A program made the position numbers and the translations under genes. A stretch of DNA of 19,891 nt from the NCBI GenBank assembly GCA_036266155.1, contig DATANR010000173.1, positions 1-19,891 of the forward strand, in the 5' to 3' direction. The stretch's first letter is position 1. Every line of letters begins with the position of its first letter. Shown one piece after another: positions 1 to 6,599 of the stretch. Source of the stretch: SIAJ01 sp036266155 (lineage in GTDB: Bacteria > Planctomycetota > Planctomycetia > Gemmatales > Gemmataceae). The notes under the pieces were generated by a model, which was not told the origin of the DNA, searched no databases, and was given only the letters and a program-made list of their open reading frames with translations.

Positions 1-525
1 TATTTGATCGCGCTCGCTCGCCTGCAGATGGCCGCACGCCCCTGGCTGGCTGCCAAGCTGGATGCGAGTGATGCCGTGCAACAAACGATGCTGCGCGCTC
101 ATCAATCTCGGGCCCAGTTTCATGGAACGACCCCGGAAGAACTCGTCGGTTGGTTAAGGCAAATCCTGACACGGACACTGGCCAACGAACTGCGTGCGTA
201 TGGGCAGGACAAGCGCGACGTCGGCATGGAGCGATCGCTGGAGGACGACCTCAGCGCCAGTTGTGCGCGGCTCGATGCCTGGCTCGCTACCGAGCAGACG
301 AGTCCAAGTCAGGCGGCTGAAGCATGGGAACGAGGTAGCGCGATGGCGGCTGCCGTCGCCGCCTTGCCGGACGATCAGCGTCGGGCCATCCTCATGAAGC
401 ACTGCCAGGGGCTGAGTCTGGTCCAGATCGCCGAACAATTGAACCGATCCACCGCGTCCGTCGCCGGGCTCCTGCGCCGGGGGCTCAAGGAGTTGCGTGA
501 ACGTCTCGATGGGAGGCGGTCATGA
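1..525 (+). CDS. ECF-type RNA polymerase sigma factor, 5' end outside window
   Basis: Alternative sigma factor of the extracytoplasmic-function class, directing RNA polymerase to a specific promoter set. The reading frame is open from base 1 (Tyr-Leu-Ile-Ala-Leu-Ala-Arg-Leu-Gln) and matches the inside of region 2 in planctomycete ECF factors, so roughly the first 20 residues lie outside; the TTG at 4 is probably an internal Leu codon. Seen directly: a region-2 core with KLDASDAVQQTML and WLRQILTRTLANELR, the linker KRDVGMERSLEDDL, and a C-terminal region 4 helix-turn-helix (ALPDDQRRAILMKHCQGLSL, then IAEQLNRSTASVAGLLRRGL). The stop codon overlaps the ATG of the downstream kinase gene (ATGA, 522-525), which implies translational coupling and a shared regulatory role. 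No anti-sigma gene is visible; the kinase may replace it (inference). Confidence 0.9.
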   Translation, partial: YLIALARLQMAARPWLAAKLDASDAVQQTMLRAHQSRAQFHGTTPEELVGWLRQILTRTLANELRAYGQDKRDVGMERSLEDDLSASCARLDAWLATEQTSPSQAAEAWERGSAMAAAVAALPDDQRRAILMKHCQGLSLVQIAEQLNRSTASVAGLLRRGLKELRERLDGRRS

Positions 526-2618
526 CCGGCGACAACCCGCTCGATCGCATCATCGCTGAGTACCTCGGCGCTATGGAAGCGGGCAAGAATCCGGTGCCCG
601 TCGAGTGGATCAAGCGCCACCCCGAGCACGCCAACGAACTGACCGACTTCTTCACCGACCTCGGCCGCTTCGGTTCCTTTCTGGGTCTCGAGGCCGCGGC
701 CGATCTGGATGCGACGACGCTATTCGGGTCACCCGACGACGCCCCAGCCACGTCGATCAATCGCTTTGGCGAGTACGAGTTGCTCAGCGAAGTTGGCCGT
801 GGGGCGATGGGCATCGTCTACAAGGCCCGGCCGATCGGCAGCAATCTCGTCGTCGCGTTGAAACAGTTGCCCGTCGGCCATCTTGCGGGCGCCGATGCGA
901 TCTCGCGCTTTCGGCATGAAGTTGAAAACGCCTCCGGCCTGAGCCATCCGAACATTGTGCCGGTGTACCATGTCGGCGAACAAGATGGGCGACCGTTCTA
1001 TACGATGGCGCTGATTCAAGGCGGGAGCCTCGACGCCCTGATTTCGCGCTATCGCAAGAACCCACGTGCGGCAGCAACGCTCGTCGCCAAGGTGGCTCGC
1101 GCCGTCCACTATGCCCATCAGCGGCGCTTGCTGCACCGCGACCTGAAGCCCGGCAACATTCTCATCGACGAATCTGGCGAGCCGCACGTCGCGGACTTCG
1201 GCTTGTCGACGCGGCTCGACGCGGCCGGAGCCGCGGCCGGCGGACCGCTCGCCGGTTCCGTTCCCTGGATGGCGCCGGAAGCAATTCGCGGCGCGGCGTT
1301 GACTACTGCCATCGACGTCTGGGCGCTCGGCGTCATCCTCTATGAAGCCCTCACCGGCTTCCGGCCATTCGGTGGAACGGACCGCAGCCAGGTCTGTGCG
1401 GCGATCCAGTCGACCGATCCACTGCCACCTCGCTCGACCAATGCACAACTCAGTCGCGATCTCGACGCGATTTGCATGAAGGCGTTGGCGAAAGATCCAG
1501 ATCGGCGCTATGAATCGGCCAGCGCTCTTGCCCTGGACCTGGAACGCTGGCTCGCGGACGAACCCGTTCGAGCGCGGCGATCGGGACCGTTCGAACGCCT
1601 GCTCAAGTGGTCGCGCCGGCATCCGACGACGGCCGCGGCCGCGGGGTTCTTTGCCGTTCTCGTCGTGGCCGGTTTGGCCGCGGCTTTTCGCATGGCCCAC
1701 GATCAGGAAGCCCGCCTCCGGTCCGAGGTTTGTCGCGGCAACGAATTCGCCGCCCGGCACGTCGCCAGCACGTTGATGGGTCGTCTACGTGAATTTGGTG
1801 ATGCCGTCGAAAGCGCGGCCGACGAACCGTCGTTGAATAATGCCTGTGCGCATTCCGACTGGGCCGCCGTCGAGCGCTTGCTCCGCGCCCGCCTTAGCGA
1901 GCGAACCTTTGGCAAGGACGCGACGACGTTCGCCACTGTTTTTGTTGTGGACCCGGACGGCGTCATCGTGGCCGAATGGCCGCAACGCCACAAGGTGGTT
2001 GGCGTCAATGTCAGCGATCGCGATTACGTGCGCGGCGCCGTCGAACGGGTCAAAGGCGTTGGGTCGGAGCGGATTCACTTTTCCCGCGTGTTCACATCGA
2101 AGAACGACGGGCTCGACAAGCTGGCGGTTTCCATGGGCTTCCACGTCGCGCCGGGCGGCAAAGCCTGGGTCCTCGGCGCCACGATTCCGACGGACGCGGA
2201 CCTCGGTCTCGGCGGCTTGCACGACGAACGGCGTAAGGCGGTTCTCCTCGCGCCGCGTGACCCAGGCCCGAACATGAAGCCGACGGAGTACGTGGTTCTC
2301 GTTCACCCGGGCTACGCGGCCCGCGAACCATCGGTCGCGTTGCCGATCCGTGCCAACCTCGCGGCCGACGATGACTACGCGGATCCCGTGGCAGCCCACC
2401 ATCCCGAGTTTGAAGGCCGCTGGCTTGCGGGATTCGCGGCGGTGCCTGACACCGAGTTGGTCGTCCTCGTGCAGCAACCCTATCGCGAGGCGGTGGCCCC
2501 GTATCGCGCGTTTTTCCGGCGCTTCCTCGAATGGTTAGTGGGCGCCGCCGTGGGGGCTGCTGTCCTTGTTACCCTGCTCTGGTGGCTGCGGGTTCGCCGC
2601 CGCGCGGCTTTGCAATGA
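522..2618 (+). CDS. Membrane Ser/Thr protein kinase with extracytoplasmic dCache-like sensor
   Basis: 698-residue Hanks-type kinase. Kinase domain is about residues 82-345: glycine loop VGRGAMGIVYKA at 91-102, ATP-anchoring K114, catalytic HRDLKPGN at 205-212 (D207), DFG at 225-227 and APE at 251-253, so all key residues are present and it should be active. A hydrophobic helix at about 370-390 is followed by some 280 residues that resemble a double Cache sensor (VFVVDPDGVIVAEW, then SDRDYVRGAV near 498-507), and a second helix at about 671-690 with a short basic tail. The predicted topology is cytoplasmic kinase, periplasmic sensor, two membrane anchors. Residues 1-80 are a short N-terminal segment of the type seen in planctomycete kinases. 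GGAGG at 512-516 precedes the ATG, which overlaps the sigma factor stop. The ligand is unknown; the Cache call rests on motif resemblance. Confidence 0.9.
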   Translation: MTGDNPLDRIIAEYLGAMEAGKNPVPVEWIKRHPEHANELTDFFTDLGRFGSFLGLEAAADLDATTLFGSPDDAPATSINRFGEYELLSEVGRGAMGIVYKARPIGSNLVVALKQLPVGHLAGADAISRFRHEVENASGLSHPNIVPVYHVGEQDGRPFYTMALIQGGSLDALISRYRKNPRAAATLVAKVARAVHYAHQRRLLHRDLKPGNILIDESGEPHVADFGLSTRLDAAGAAAGGPLAGSVPWMAPEAIRGAALTTAIDVWALGVILYEALTGFRPFGGTDRSQVCAAIQSTDPLPPRSTNAQLSRDLDAICMKALAKDPDRRYESASALALDLERWLADEPVRARRSGPFERLLKWSRRHPTTAAAAGFFAVLVVAGLAAAFRMAHDQEARLRSEVCRGNEFAARHVASTLMGRLREFGDAVESAADEPSLNNACAHSDWAAVERLLRARLSERTFGKDATTFATVFVVDPDGVIVAEWPQRHKVVGVNVSDRDYVRGAVERVKGVGSERIHFSRVFTSKNDGLDKLAVSMGFHVAPGGKAWVLGATIPTDADLGLGGLHDERRKAVLLAPRDPGPNMKPTEYVVLVHPGYAAREPSVALPIRANLAADDDYADPVAAHHPEFEGRWLAGFAAVPDTELVVLVQQPYREAVAPYRAFFRRFLEWLVGAAVGAAVLVTLLWWLRVRRRAALQ

Positions 2619-2658
2619 ATTTGCCAACCTCAAACTCATCTCGTTGCGAATCGAAGGG

Positions 2659-2709
2659 AGAGATTGCCATCAAAGATTGCCAACTCCCTCCCACCTGTTG
2701 GCAATCTCT
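2659..2709 (+). repeat. Hairpin with two competing 5' arms downstream of the kinase gene
   Basis: AGATTGCCA occurs twice (2661-2669 and 2674-2682), and both copies can pair with the single TGGCAATCT at 2699-2707. The inner pairing is an 11-bp perfect stem (2674-2684 with 2697-2707) with a 12-nt loop; the outer pairing is also 11 bp (2659-2669 with 2699-2709). GGGAG at 2656-2660 can additionally pair with CTCCC at 2684-2688. There is no T-tract immediately after, so it is not a classical intrinsic terminator, although it could end or process the sigma-kinase transcript. The remaining sequence from 2619 to 2840 shows no convincing gene. Confidence 0.5.
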
Positions 2710-2838
2710 GGTCGCGAATTTTGACGTATCTGTTTGACAGAGAATAACATGTGCGCAGATTCGAAGAGCCAAAATTCTAGCGCAAGGAACCCCGTGAATT
2801 GGCGTCGCGCGTACGGTTTTTGCGCTCGGGGAGTGTTC

Positions 2839-2924
2839 AATTCGTTGGCTTTGCAACGCATTTCCGGAAAACGGTTTAATGCGTTGCATCGCGTCTAATT
2901 CGTTGCAGACCTATGGGCGGCGAA
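2839..2924. repeat. CGTTGCA-based intergenic repeat, copy 1 (left of island)
   Basis: AATTCGTTG at 2839, TAATGCGTTGCA at 2877-2888 and TAATTCGTTGCA at 2896-2907 are spaced at 38 and 19 nt. TGCAACGCATT at 2852-2862 is the exact reverse complement of AATGCGTTGCA at 2878-2888, giving an 11-bp hairpin with a 15-nt loop. The block ends with ATGGGCGGCGAAA (2912-2924). A related block with the same core and the same kind of ending lies at 6433-6531. A further inverted relative, GGCTTTGCAATGAATTT, overlaps the kinase stop codon near 2606-2622. Confidence 0.6.
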
Positions 2925-3063
2925 AGGAGATAAGCTCAGTGAGGAACAATCCGAATCCGATCAGGAACGGCAAGACGACGGCAGCCAAGAAAACGAAATG
3001 GGCTTTCCAAAGCCAAGGCTCAAGGGGGTCCGTCTTGTCTGAGGGTTGGTGCGATTGATCCAT
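2911..3063 (-). CDS. Small single-pass membrane protein, hypothetical
   Basis: 50-residue ORF from the ATG at 3063, with a polar N-terminus (MDQSHQPSDKTDPLEPW) and one strongly hydrophobic helix (about residues 24-43, FVFLAAVVLPFLIGFGLFLT) ending in basic FRRP. The frame is open upstream to 3129, but the N-terminal extension has no membrane or signal character, so the internal Met is preferred. No Shine-Dalgarno sequence is visible. It lies just downstream of the transposase gene on the same strand, 37 nt from that stop. Its last codons fall inside the intergenic repeat copy 1. I do not recognise the family; it could be a chance ORF, though the clean membrane helix argues for a real small protein. 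Confidence 0.4.
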   Translation of the reverse strand: MDQSHQPSDKTDPLEPWLWKAHFVFLAAVVLPFLIGFGLFLTELISFRRP

Positions 3064-4385
3064 CGCAACAGTATGACCGGTTGGGCGACCGGTCGCAACT
3101 TCAAACCGCGACAGCGTGAATCTGCTCATCCTTCCAGAATATCGGAGCGATCCCCAACTTCTCTTGCTCGTGGATCAGACAGCAAAGGTTGTGCGCCAGA
3201 ATCTTACAGAGGACTTCGTTCTTCATCGCGGCGTCCGTCTTGGATCGCACCGAATCGCCAAACACCCGCTTGATTGCCGAAAAACTGGACTCCACGTTGG
3301 ACCGCTTATGGTAATGGGCGGTGTACTCTTCCTTCTGGAATTGGAAGTAGTGGAACATCTTTTCAAACAGGCCCCCGACTCCGCCTCTGGTGTTCGCCTT
3401 GAACGCGAGGTAGCCGGTCCCTCCAACGTCGGCGACCGCTTCAAAGTTCTCGTTGCTCGTGTATGCCTTGTCGCCGGACACTTCATTGACTGTGAACCGC
3501 TTGGCGGTTTCTTGCACCAACGGCTTGAACTGCGGCGCGTCGCCGGTGTGCTGTTCAAGAATCCGCACGGCGGTTACGACATTTGTTTTCACGCCAACGG
3601 CGCAGTGGACCTTGACCCACTGGCACGTCCGCTTCGTGACGCCGTACTTTTCATCGAACCACCGCTCAAACTTGCTGTTCGAGAACCCCGACGAATCGAC
3701 GGCGAATTCGGTTTCCACGCTGGCGAGCGGGGCGGCGCTCCGGGCAATCAACTCCATCAGGATCGGCGTGAAGGCTTCGTTCTCGTGGAACGACGTTACC
3801 TTCATGCCGGGGATCGGTCGCGACGTATGGCCGCGCTCGTGCGCTTCGTGTAAGTCCGTTTCAAACCGGCGAGCGGAGAAGCCGACGTAAACCTTGAACA
3901 CCATCGCGAACAACGAATCGCGGTAGGTATGCGGCTTCGGGCCGCGTTGCGGCGGCAACTCCGGTTCGGTAACCGTCCGGCAGAGTTCTTGCGAGAGAAC
4001 CTGGAACCGGCGCTTTTCCGTCGCCTGCGCGACATTGTAAGCGGGCCAGTCTTGCTTATAGACCTTCTTTTCCGTGAAGGTGACGGACTTCGTTTCGATG
4101 ACCGTGCCATCGGGCTTCGTCTCTCGCTTCATCGTGAATTCGACCGCGTAAACATGCTTGCACTTGAAGCCTGTTTCCTGATGGTCGGGACAAGTGCAAG
4201 TTCCGGCCATCGGGTTGACCCGGTACAGGCGATCTCCGCCTGACTGGGAAGGAACAACCCATTGGCCGTCGTTGTCGTTCTTTAGCTTGCACAACGCCGC
4301 GATAATCAGGCCGCGTTCTTCACGAGCGTTCATCGAGATGACCCTTATGTGCTGGGTTTCCTTGTCTCCTTTAATGTACAGACAA
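3064..4385 (-). mobile_element. Insertion sequence core, ends not resolved
   Basis: The intact DDE transposase gene marks an insertion sequence. The coordinates are a minimal guess from the small downstream ORF to the inverted repeat in the upstream promoter region. No pair of terminal inverted repeats with flanking target duplication could be established by eye: the only shared heptamer in inverted positions is TTGTCTG at 3035-3041 against CAGACAA at 4379-4385, which is too short to count. A 7-bp hairpin, GACCGGT at 3075-3081 with ACCGGTC at 3088-3094, lies just past the transposase stop. Confidence 0.4.
3101..4333 (-). CDS. DDE transposase with N-terminal SWIM zinc finger
   Basis: 410-residue IS4/IS5-superfamily-like (DDE_Tnp_1-like) transposase, cutting and joining transposon ends through an RNase H fold. 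Candidate catalytic triad: D213 (AVDSSGFSNSKF), D288 (SGDKAYTS) and E348 within YHKRSNVESSFSAIKRVFG; the C-terminal pattern SVRSKT then NEVLCKILAHNLCCLI is characteristic of this transposase group. An N-terminal SWIM-type zinc finger is present: C46-x-C48, then C58-x-H60. The start at 4333 is chosen because AAGGG lies about 9 nt upstream and the 35-residue extension to 4438 runs through the promoter. No frameshift or stop interrupts it, so it looks functional. It is transcribed divergently from the RHH operon, from a promoter whose -10 sits in an inverted repeat shared with that operon. Confidence 0.9.
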   Translation of the reverse strand: MNAREERGLIIAALCKLKNDNDGQWVVPSQSGGDRLYRVNPMAGTCTCPDHQETGFKCKHVYAVEFTMKRETKPDGTVIETKSVTFTEKKVYKQDWPAYNVAQATEKRRFQVLSQELCRTVTEPELPPQRGPKPHTYRDSLFAMVFKVYVGFSARRFETDLHEAHERGHTSRPIPGMKVTSFHENEAFTPILMELIARSAAPLASVETEFAVDSSGFSNSKFERWFDEKYGVTKRTCQWVKVHCAVGVKTNVVTAVRILEQHTGDAPQFKPLVQETAKRFTVNEVSGDKAYTSNENFEAVADVGGTGYLAFKANTRGGVGGLFEKMFHYFQFQKEEYTAHYHKRSNVESSFSAIKRVFGDSVRSKTDAAMKNEVLCKILAHNLCCLIHEQEKLGIAPIFWKDEQIHAVAV

Positions 4386-4400
4386 TAACCGTACATGCAA
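4373..4400 (-). promoter_or_regulatory. Predicted sigma-70 promoter of the transposase gene
   Basis: On the minus strand, TTGCAT (4400-4395) is separated by 16 nt from TACATT (4378-4373), a fair -35/-10 pair, about 40 nt before the transposase ATG. The -10 box lies inside the arm AATGTACAGACAA (4373-4385) of a perfect 13-bp inverted repeat. Confidence 0.45.
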
Positions 4401-4410
4401 GAGGAATCTA

Positions 4411-4439
4411 TTGCTTTTTCTGGATTTTGTCTGTACATT
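4411..4439 (+). promoter_or_regulatory. Predicted sigma-70 promoter of the RHH operon, possibly leaderless
   Basis: TTGCTT at 4411-4416 and TACATT at 4434-4439 are 17 nt apart. Transcription would begin around 4446, directly at the ATG at 4447, so the mRNA may be leaderless. This fits the lack of a Shine-Dalgarno sequence before that ATG. Confidence 0.45.
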
Positions 4440-4446
4440 TAATTCC

Positions 4447-4707
4447 ATGAAAGCGCCAAGTAAGAAACGACTCGGAAGGCCGCCAAAGGGTTCGGACAAG
4501 ATCAAGGGCATTCGATTCGACATGCGAATCGAAGAGGTCGAGAAGATCGCTTTCCGAGATGCGGCGAACCTCGCCGGTTTGGATTTGTCCGCATGGGTGC
4601 GCGAACGACTTCGCGCGGTCGCTCGTCAGGAACTGGAAGACGCTGGCCGTCCTGTCGCGTTTCTAGAGAATGGGACCGTCCCCATCAGGACCGGAAATCG
4701 TGGCTAA
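4447..4707 (+). CDS. Ribbon-helix-helix DNA-binding protein
   Basis: 86-residue protein with a basic N-terminus containing an AT-hook-like KRLGRPPKG (about 7-15), a predicted beta strand GIRFDMRI (21-28) and two helices with the pattern EEVEKIAFRDAANLAGLDLS then AWVRERLRAVARQEL, typical of the CopG/Arc/MobC-type ribbon-helix-helix fold. Such proteins act as antitoxins, plasmid mobilisation accessory factors or autorepressors. An open TTG start at 4411 would place the promoter in the coding region, so the ATG at 4447 is preferred. It is the first gene of a four-gene operon and overlaps the next gene by 8 nt. It probably binds the inverted repeat just upstream (inference). Whether it is an antitoxin for the distal MazF-like gene is untested. 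Confidence 0.7.
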   Translation: MKAPSKKRLGRPPKGSDKIKGIRFDMRIEEVEKIAFRDAANLAGLDLSAWVRERLRAVARQELEDAGRPVAFLENGTVPIRTGNRG

Positions 4708-5206
4708 AATAAAAAAGTCAGTGAAAGGCAAGACGCCGCCGGAAAGCGGCAAGTTGCCAACTTGCGTAGCGTTTCTTTTATGCGAGAGAGTCATCATAAG
4801 CACTGATGGTACGGCATCCATCATACGTATCGTTGATACGGTCGGTGTTCCTGAAGACCCGGCGAGAAAGAAAAACGATTACATCGAACTAGGAGGGATT
4901 CAGACCTTCGTCGCGATTAAGCGAATCGACAGTGATCCCGTCGATTTGGTCGTTTCCTGCATTGATCGGCGAGGGAAAAGGAGCCCTGTGGGGATTCTAA
5001 AAAATCGCCCAGAGGTAACGGCACAGGGCGGCACGAATGCGATTGCGCCCCTTCGGCTTCGATGGTCAGGAGAGGGAATGTACTGGCTGGAGTTGGCAAC
5101 GGCAGACGGCCGACTTGTTGGAAAGACGCCATTTCAGGTCGTCTCGGGATCACCAGAGCAGGTTGCCGAGAAAATCAAAAAGGCCAATCAAAATGAATCT
5201 CGCTGA
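4700..5206 (+). CDS. DUF6941-like protein of unknown function
   Basis: 168-residue protein from a GTG start at 4700 that overlaps the upstream stop (GTGGCTAA). A lysine-rich N-terminus is followed by a core, TCVAFLLCERVIISTDGTAS then IIRIVDTV (about 21-48), and later beta-rich segments (TFVAIKRI, VDLVVSCIDRRGK, APLRLRWSGEGMYWLELATA, LVGKTPFQVV). This order, with an opening strand, a polar turn and a regulated beta-sandwich-like end, resembles the DUF6941 group of small bacterial proteins, whose role is unknown. The resemblance is from memory of the pattern and is only moderately secure. Base composition is clearly more AT-rich than flanking chromosomal genes, consistent with acquisition. The alternative start at 4670 would overlap the upstream gene by 38 nt and is less likely. 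Confidence 0.65.
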   Translation: MAKIKKSVKGKTPPESGKLPTCVAFLLCERVIISTDGTASIIRIVDTVGVPEDPARKKNDYIELGGIQTFVAIKRIDSDPVDLVVSCIDRRGKRSPVGILKNRPEVTAQGGTNAIAPLRLRWSGEGMYWLELATADGRLVGKTPFQVVSGSPEQVAEKIKKANQNESR

Positions 5207-5735
5207 ACTGCAACTGCCGCCAAAGATCAGGGCGAAGCGTCATTCCGCCGTCCCCAACGTCAAAAGCGATTTGCAAGAAACGACCGCAAGCAAACATAAA
5301 TGGAACCAGATATTAAAAGTGGCGTTCGCCCTGCCAATGCCTTACGATGAACTTGTGCAGCTGACACGCGAGCCTGACTATTTGCTACGAGCACGGTTTG
5401 TGCCCCCAGCGTACATTCGATTGCAATTTGCTGATGGCAACGAATACAAGCTATCGGTTCGACGACTCGGAATACCGTTTCGCAAAATAAAGTGGTTGGA
5501 CGCAGAAACTGCTCCTAACGGCGGAGGGTTGGCACTGACGGCAGTCAAGGGCGAAGCGATTCTAATTCCATCGACGACACTCCGATATCTGGTCGATTCG
5601 GATTACGCGGCGAGTGTGGACAAGAAATTTGAAGAAGACCTTGCGTTCGCAAACGAGCTGGATGATGAAGGCGAAACCCCTGCCGGAATGTTCGACTCAC
5701 CGCCGCGCGATCTAGTCATGGAATCATGGAAATAA
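5193..5735 (+). CDS. Hypothetical protein, possibly with a DUF2442-like segment
   Basis: 180-residue protein from the ATG at 5193, which overlaps the previous gene by 14 nt; the frame is open back to 5037, but that extension is arginine-rich out-of-frame translation of the upstream gene. Residues about 56-135 (LTREPDYLLRARFVPPAYIR, then LQFADGNEYKLSVRRLG, then ILIPSTTLRYLVD) recall the short DUF2442 fold, in which a strand pair reads a function of the form 'leucine-x-phenylalanine-x-asparagine/aspartate-glycine', but this is weak. The C-terminus is acidic (KKFEEDLAFANELDDEGE). No enzyme motif, signal peptide or membrane helix is visible. Position in the operon suggests it works with its neighbours; the function is not known. 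Confidence 0.6.
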   Translation: MNLAELQLPPKIRAKRHSAVPNVKSDLQETTASKHKWNQILKVAFALPMPYDELVQLTREPDYLLRARFVPPAYIRLQFADGNEYKLSVRRLGIPFRKIKWLDAETAPNGGGLALTAVKGEAILIPSTTLRYLVDSDYAASVDKKFEEDLAFANELDDEGETPAGMFDSPPRDLVMESWK

Positions 5736-5742
5736 GACGGCC

Positions 5743-6126
5743 ATGCCCATATCCGAAGGCGAGGCCGACGAACTCTGTCGCGGTCGGATTGTGTACCTTT
5801 CGGAGGTTATCGACTCTACAGGACAACGTCGCGCTGGCCCCCATTTCGCAATTGTCTGGGATGAGCCAGAAACTATTGCTGAGAATAACGGATACATGCG
5901 CGTGGTCATCTTGTCCAGCAATGACACCATCGACCCAACATACTTGGTCCCTGTGCCAGTCGAATCTGGACTAAGAGGCAATGTGGTTTGCTCTTGGCGT
6001 CCAAGGATACACGAAAACCAAATCGATCATATTCACAATAGCAGCCTGCCTCCCCTGTCCGTTCCCGCATTGGCTCCGATTGCCGCAATGATCAAAAAGC
6101 ATTTAATCGAAACTCGCAAATCATAA
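5743..6126 (+). CDS. MazF/PemK-like protein
   Basis: 127-residue protein whose order of segments matches the MazF/PemK (CcdB-like) fold: GRIVYLSEVIDSTGQRRAGP then HFAIVWDE (about 14-41), MRVVILSSNDTID (52-64), YLVPVPVE, then SWRPRIHENQIDHIHNSSLP and a C-terminal helix APIAAMIKKHL. In canonical MazF an R-P-A motif follows the first loop and a Thr-Ser stands after the second strand; here GPHF and LSSN stand in these places, so RNase activity is uncertain. It begins 7 nt after the preceding stop and is the last gene of the four-gene operon. It may be a toxin with an atypical partner, or a fold relative with another role. The family call is by pattern only. Confidence 0.6.
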   Translation: MPISEGEADELCRGRIVYLSEVIDSTGQRRAGPHFAIVWDEPETIAENNGYMRVVILSSNDTIDPTYLVPVPVESGLRGNVVCSWRPRIHENQIDHIHNSSLPPLSVPALAPIAAMIKKHLIETRKS

Positions 6127-6192
6127 CCGTGCACAAGACCTTTCCCGCTGGCCCGCCCGGTCAGAATGTGGGGAGATTCGGGAGAACCAGCC

Positions 6193-6420
6193 ATGTCGCG
6201 GGTACGGTGGGCTGTTGTCGTCCTTGCCATTCTGATCGCTGTGTACGTCGGAACGTACTTTGCTTTGCTGGATACTACAGCCAGTCCAACAGTTTGGATC
6301 GGCCCAAAGTTCCGGTCCGAGAGCCAGACCCTCCGCGCCGTGTTCGCTCCTCTGATGTGGATCGACTACAAACTTCGGCCAGACTACTGGAATTCCCGCC
6401 TGTTCCTCATTCAGTTTTGA
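6193..6420 (+). CDS. Small membrane protein, hypothetical
   Basis: 75-residue protein starting at the ATG at 6193, with GGGAG about 8 nt upstream; an alternative ATG at 6166 lacks that support. It has one N-terminal membrane helix (about residues 6-25, WAVVVLAILIAVYVGTYFAL) followed by an extracytoplasmic tail with FAPLMWIDYKLRPDYW. That last pattern (aromatic, Pro, two residues, Asp, then LRPDYW) recurs, as far as I remember, in small uncharacterised planctomycete proteins. It follows the MazF-like gene by 66 nt on the same strand and ends just before intergenic repeat copy 2. No function can be assigned. Confidence 0.6.
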   Translation: MSRVRWAVVVLAILIAVYVGTYFALLDTTASPTVWIGPKFRSESQTLRAVFAPLMWIDYKLRPDYWNSRLFLIQF

Positions 6421-6432
6421 CCCGAATCTGAA

Positions 6433-6531
6433 ATACGTTGCATCGGGTCGCTTTGCGTTGCAGAGGCGAAATGCGTTGCAAATCCTCAATTCGTTTCCGC
6501 GTGCAATGCAATGAAATGCATGGGCGACGAA
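6433..6531. repeat. CGTTGCA-based intergenic repeat, copy 2 (right of island)
   Basis: ACGTTGCA at 6435-6442, GCGTTGCA at 6455-6462, GCGTTGCA at 6473-6480 and TCGTTT at 6491-6496 recur at 18-20 nt. CGTTGCATCGGGTC here matches CGTTGCATCGCGTC in copy 1, and CGTTGCAGAG matches CGTTGCAGAC. The block ends in ATGGGCGACGAAA, against ATGGGCGGCGAAA at the end of copy 1, in the same orientation. The two copies bracket the accessory island. Confidence 0.6.
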
Positions 6532-6599
6532 AATCTGACGGTCAATTTTGGCGATAACGGTGTCTAACCAATCAACAACAGGCATCCGGAGATCGAACA

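Larger units (their letters stand above)
4373..4439. promoter_or_regulatory. Divergent operator: 13-bp perfect inverted repeat
   Basis: AATGTACAGACAA at 4373-4385 is the exact reverse complement of TTGTCTGTACATT at 4427-4439, 41 nt apart. A third GTACAT lies at 4391-4396. Each arm contains the predicted -10 box of one of two divergent promoters, so a dimeric DNA-binding protein bound here could control both the transposase and the RHH operon. The adjacent RHH protein is an obvious candidate regulator (inference). Confidence 0.5.

Noticed and set aside
3116..3853. 245-codon plus-strand frame inside the transposase gene
   Set aside because: Opposite the conserved DDE domain; no independent family signal.
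3035..4385. Insertion sequence ends defined by TTGTCTG and CAGACAA
   Set aside because: Only 7 bp match and no target duplication is visible, so the match may be chance and the ends remain unassigned.
6433..6531. Possible CRISPR-like array of CGTTGCA motifs at regular spacing
   Set aside because: Repeated core is only about 8 nt with 10-12 nt between copies, far below CRISPR repeat and spacer sizes, and no cas genes are near.
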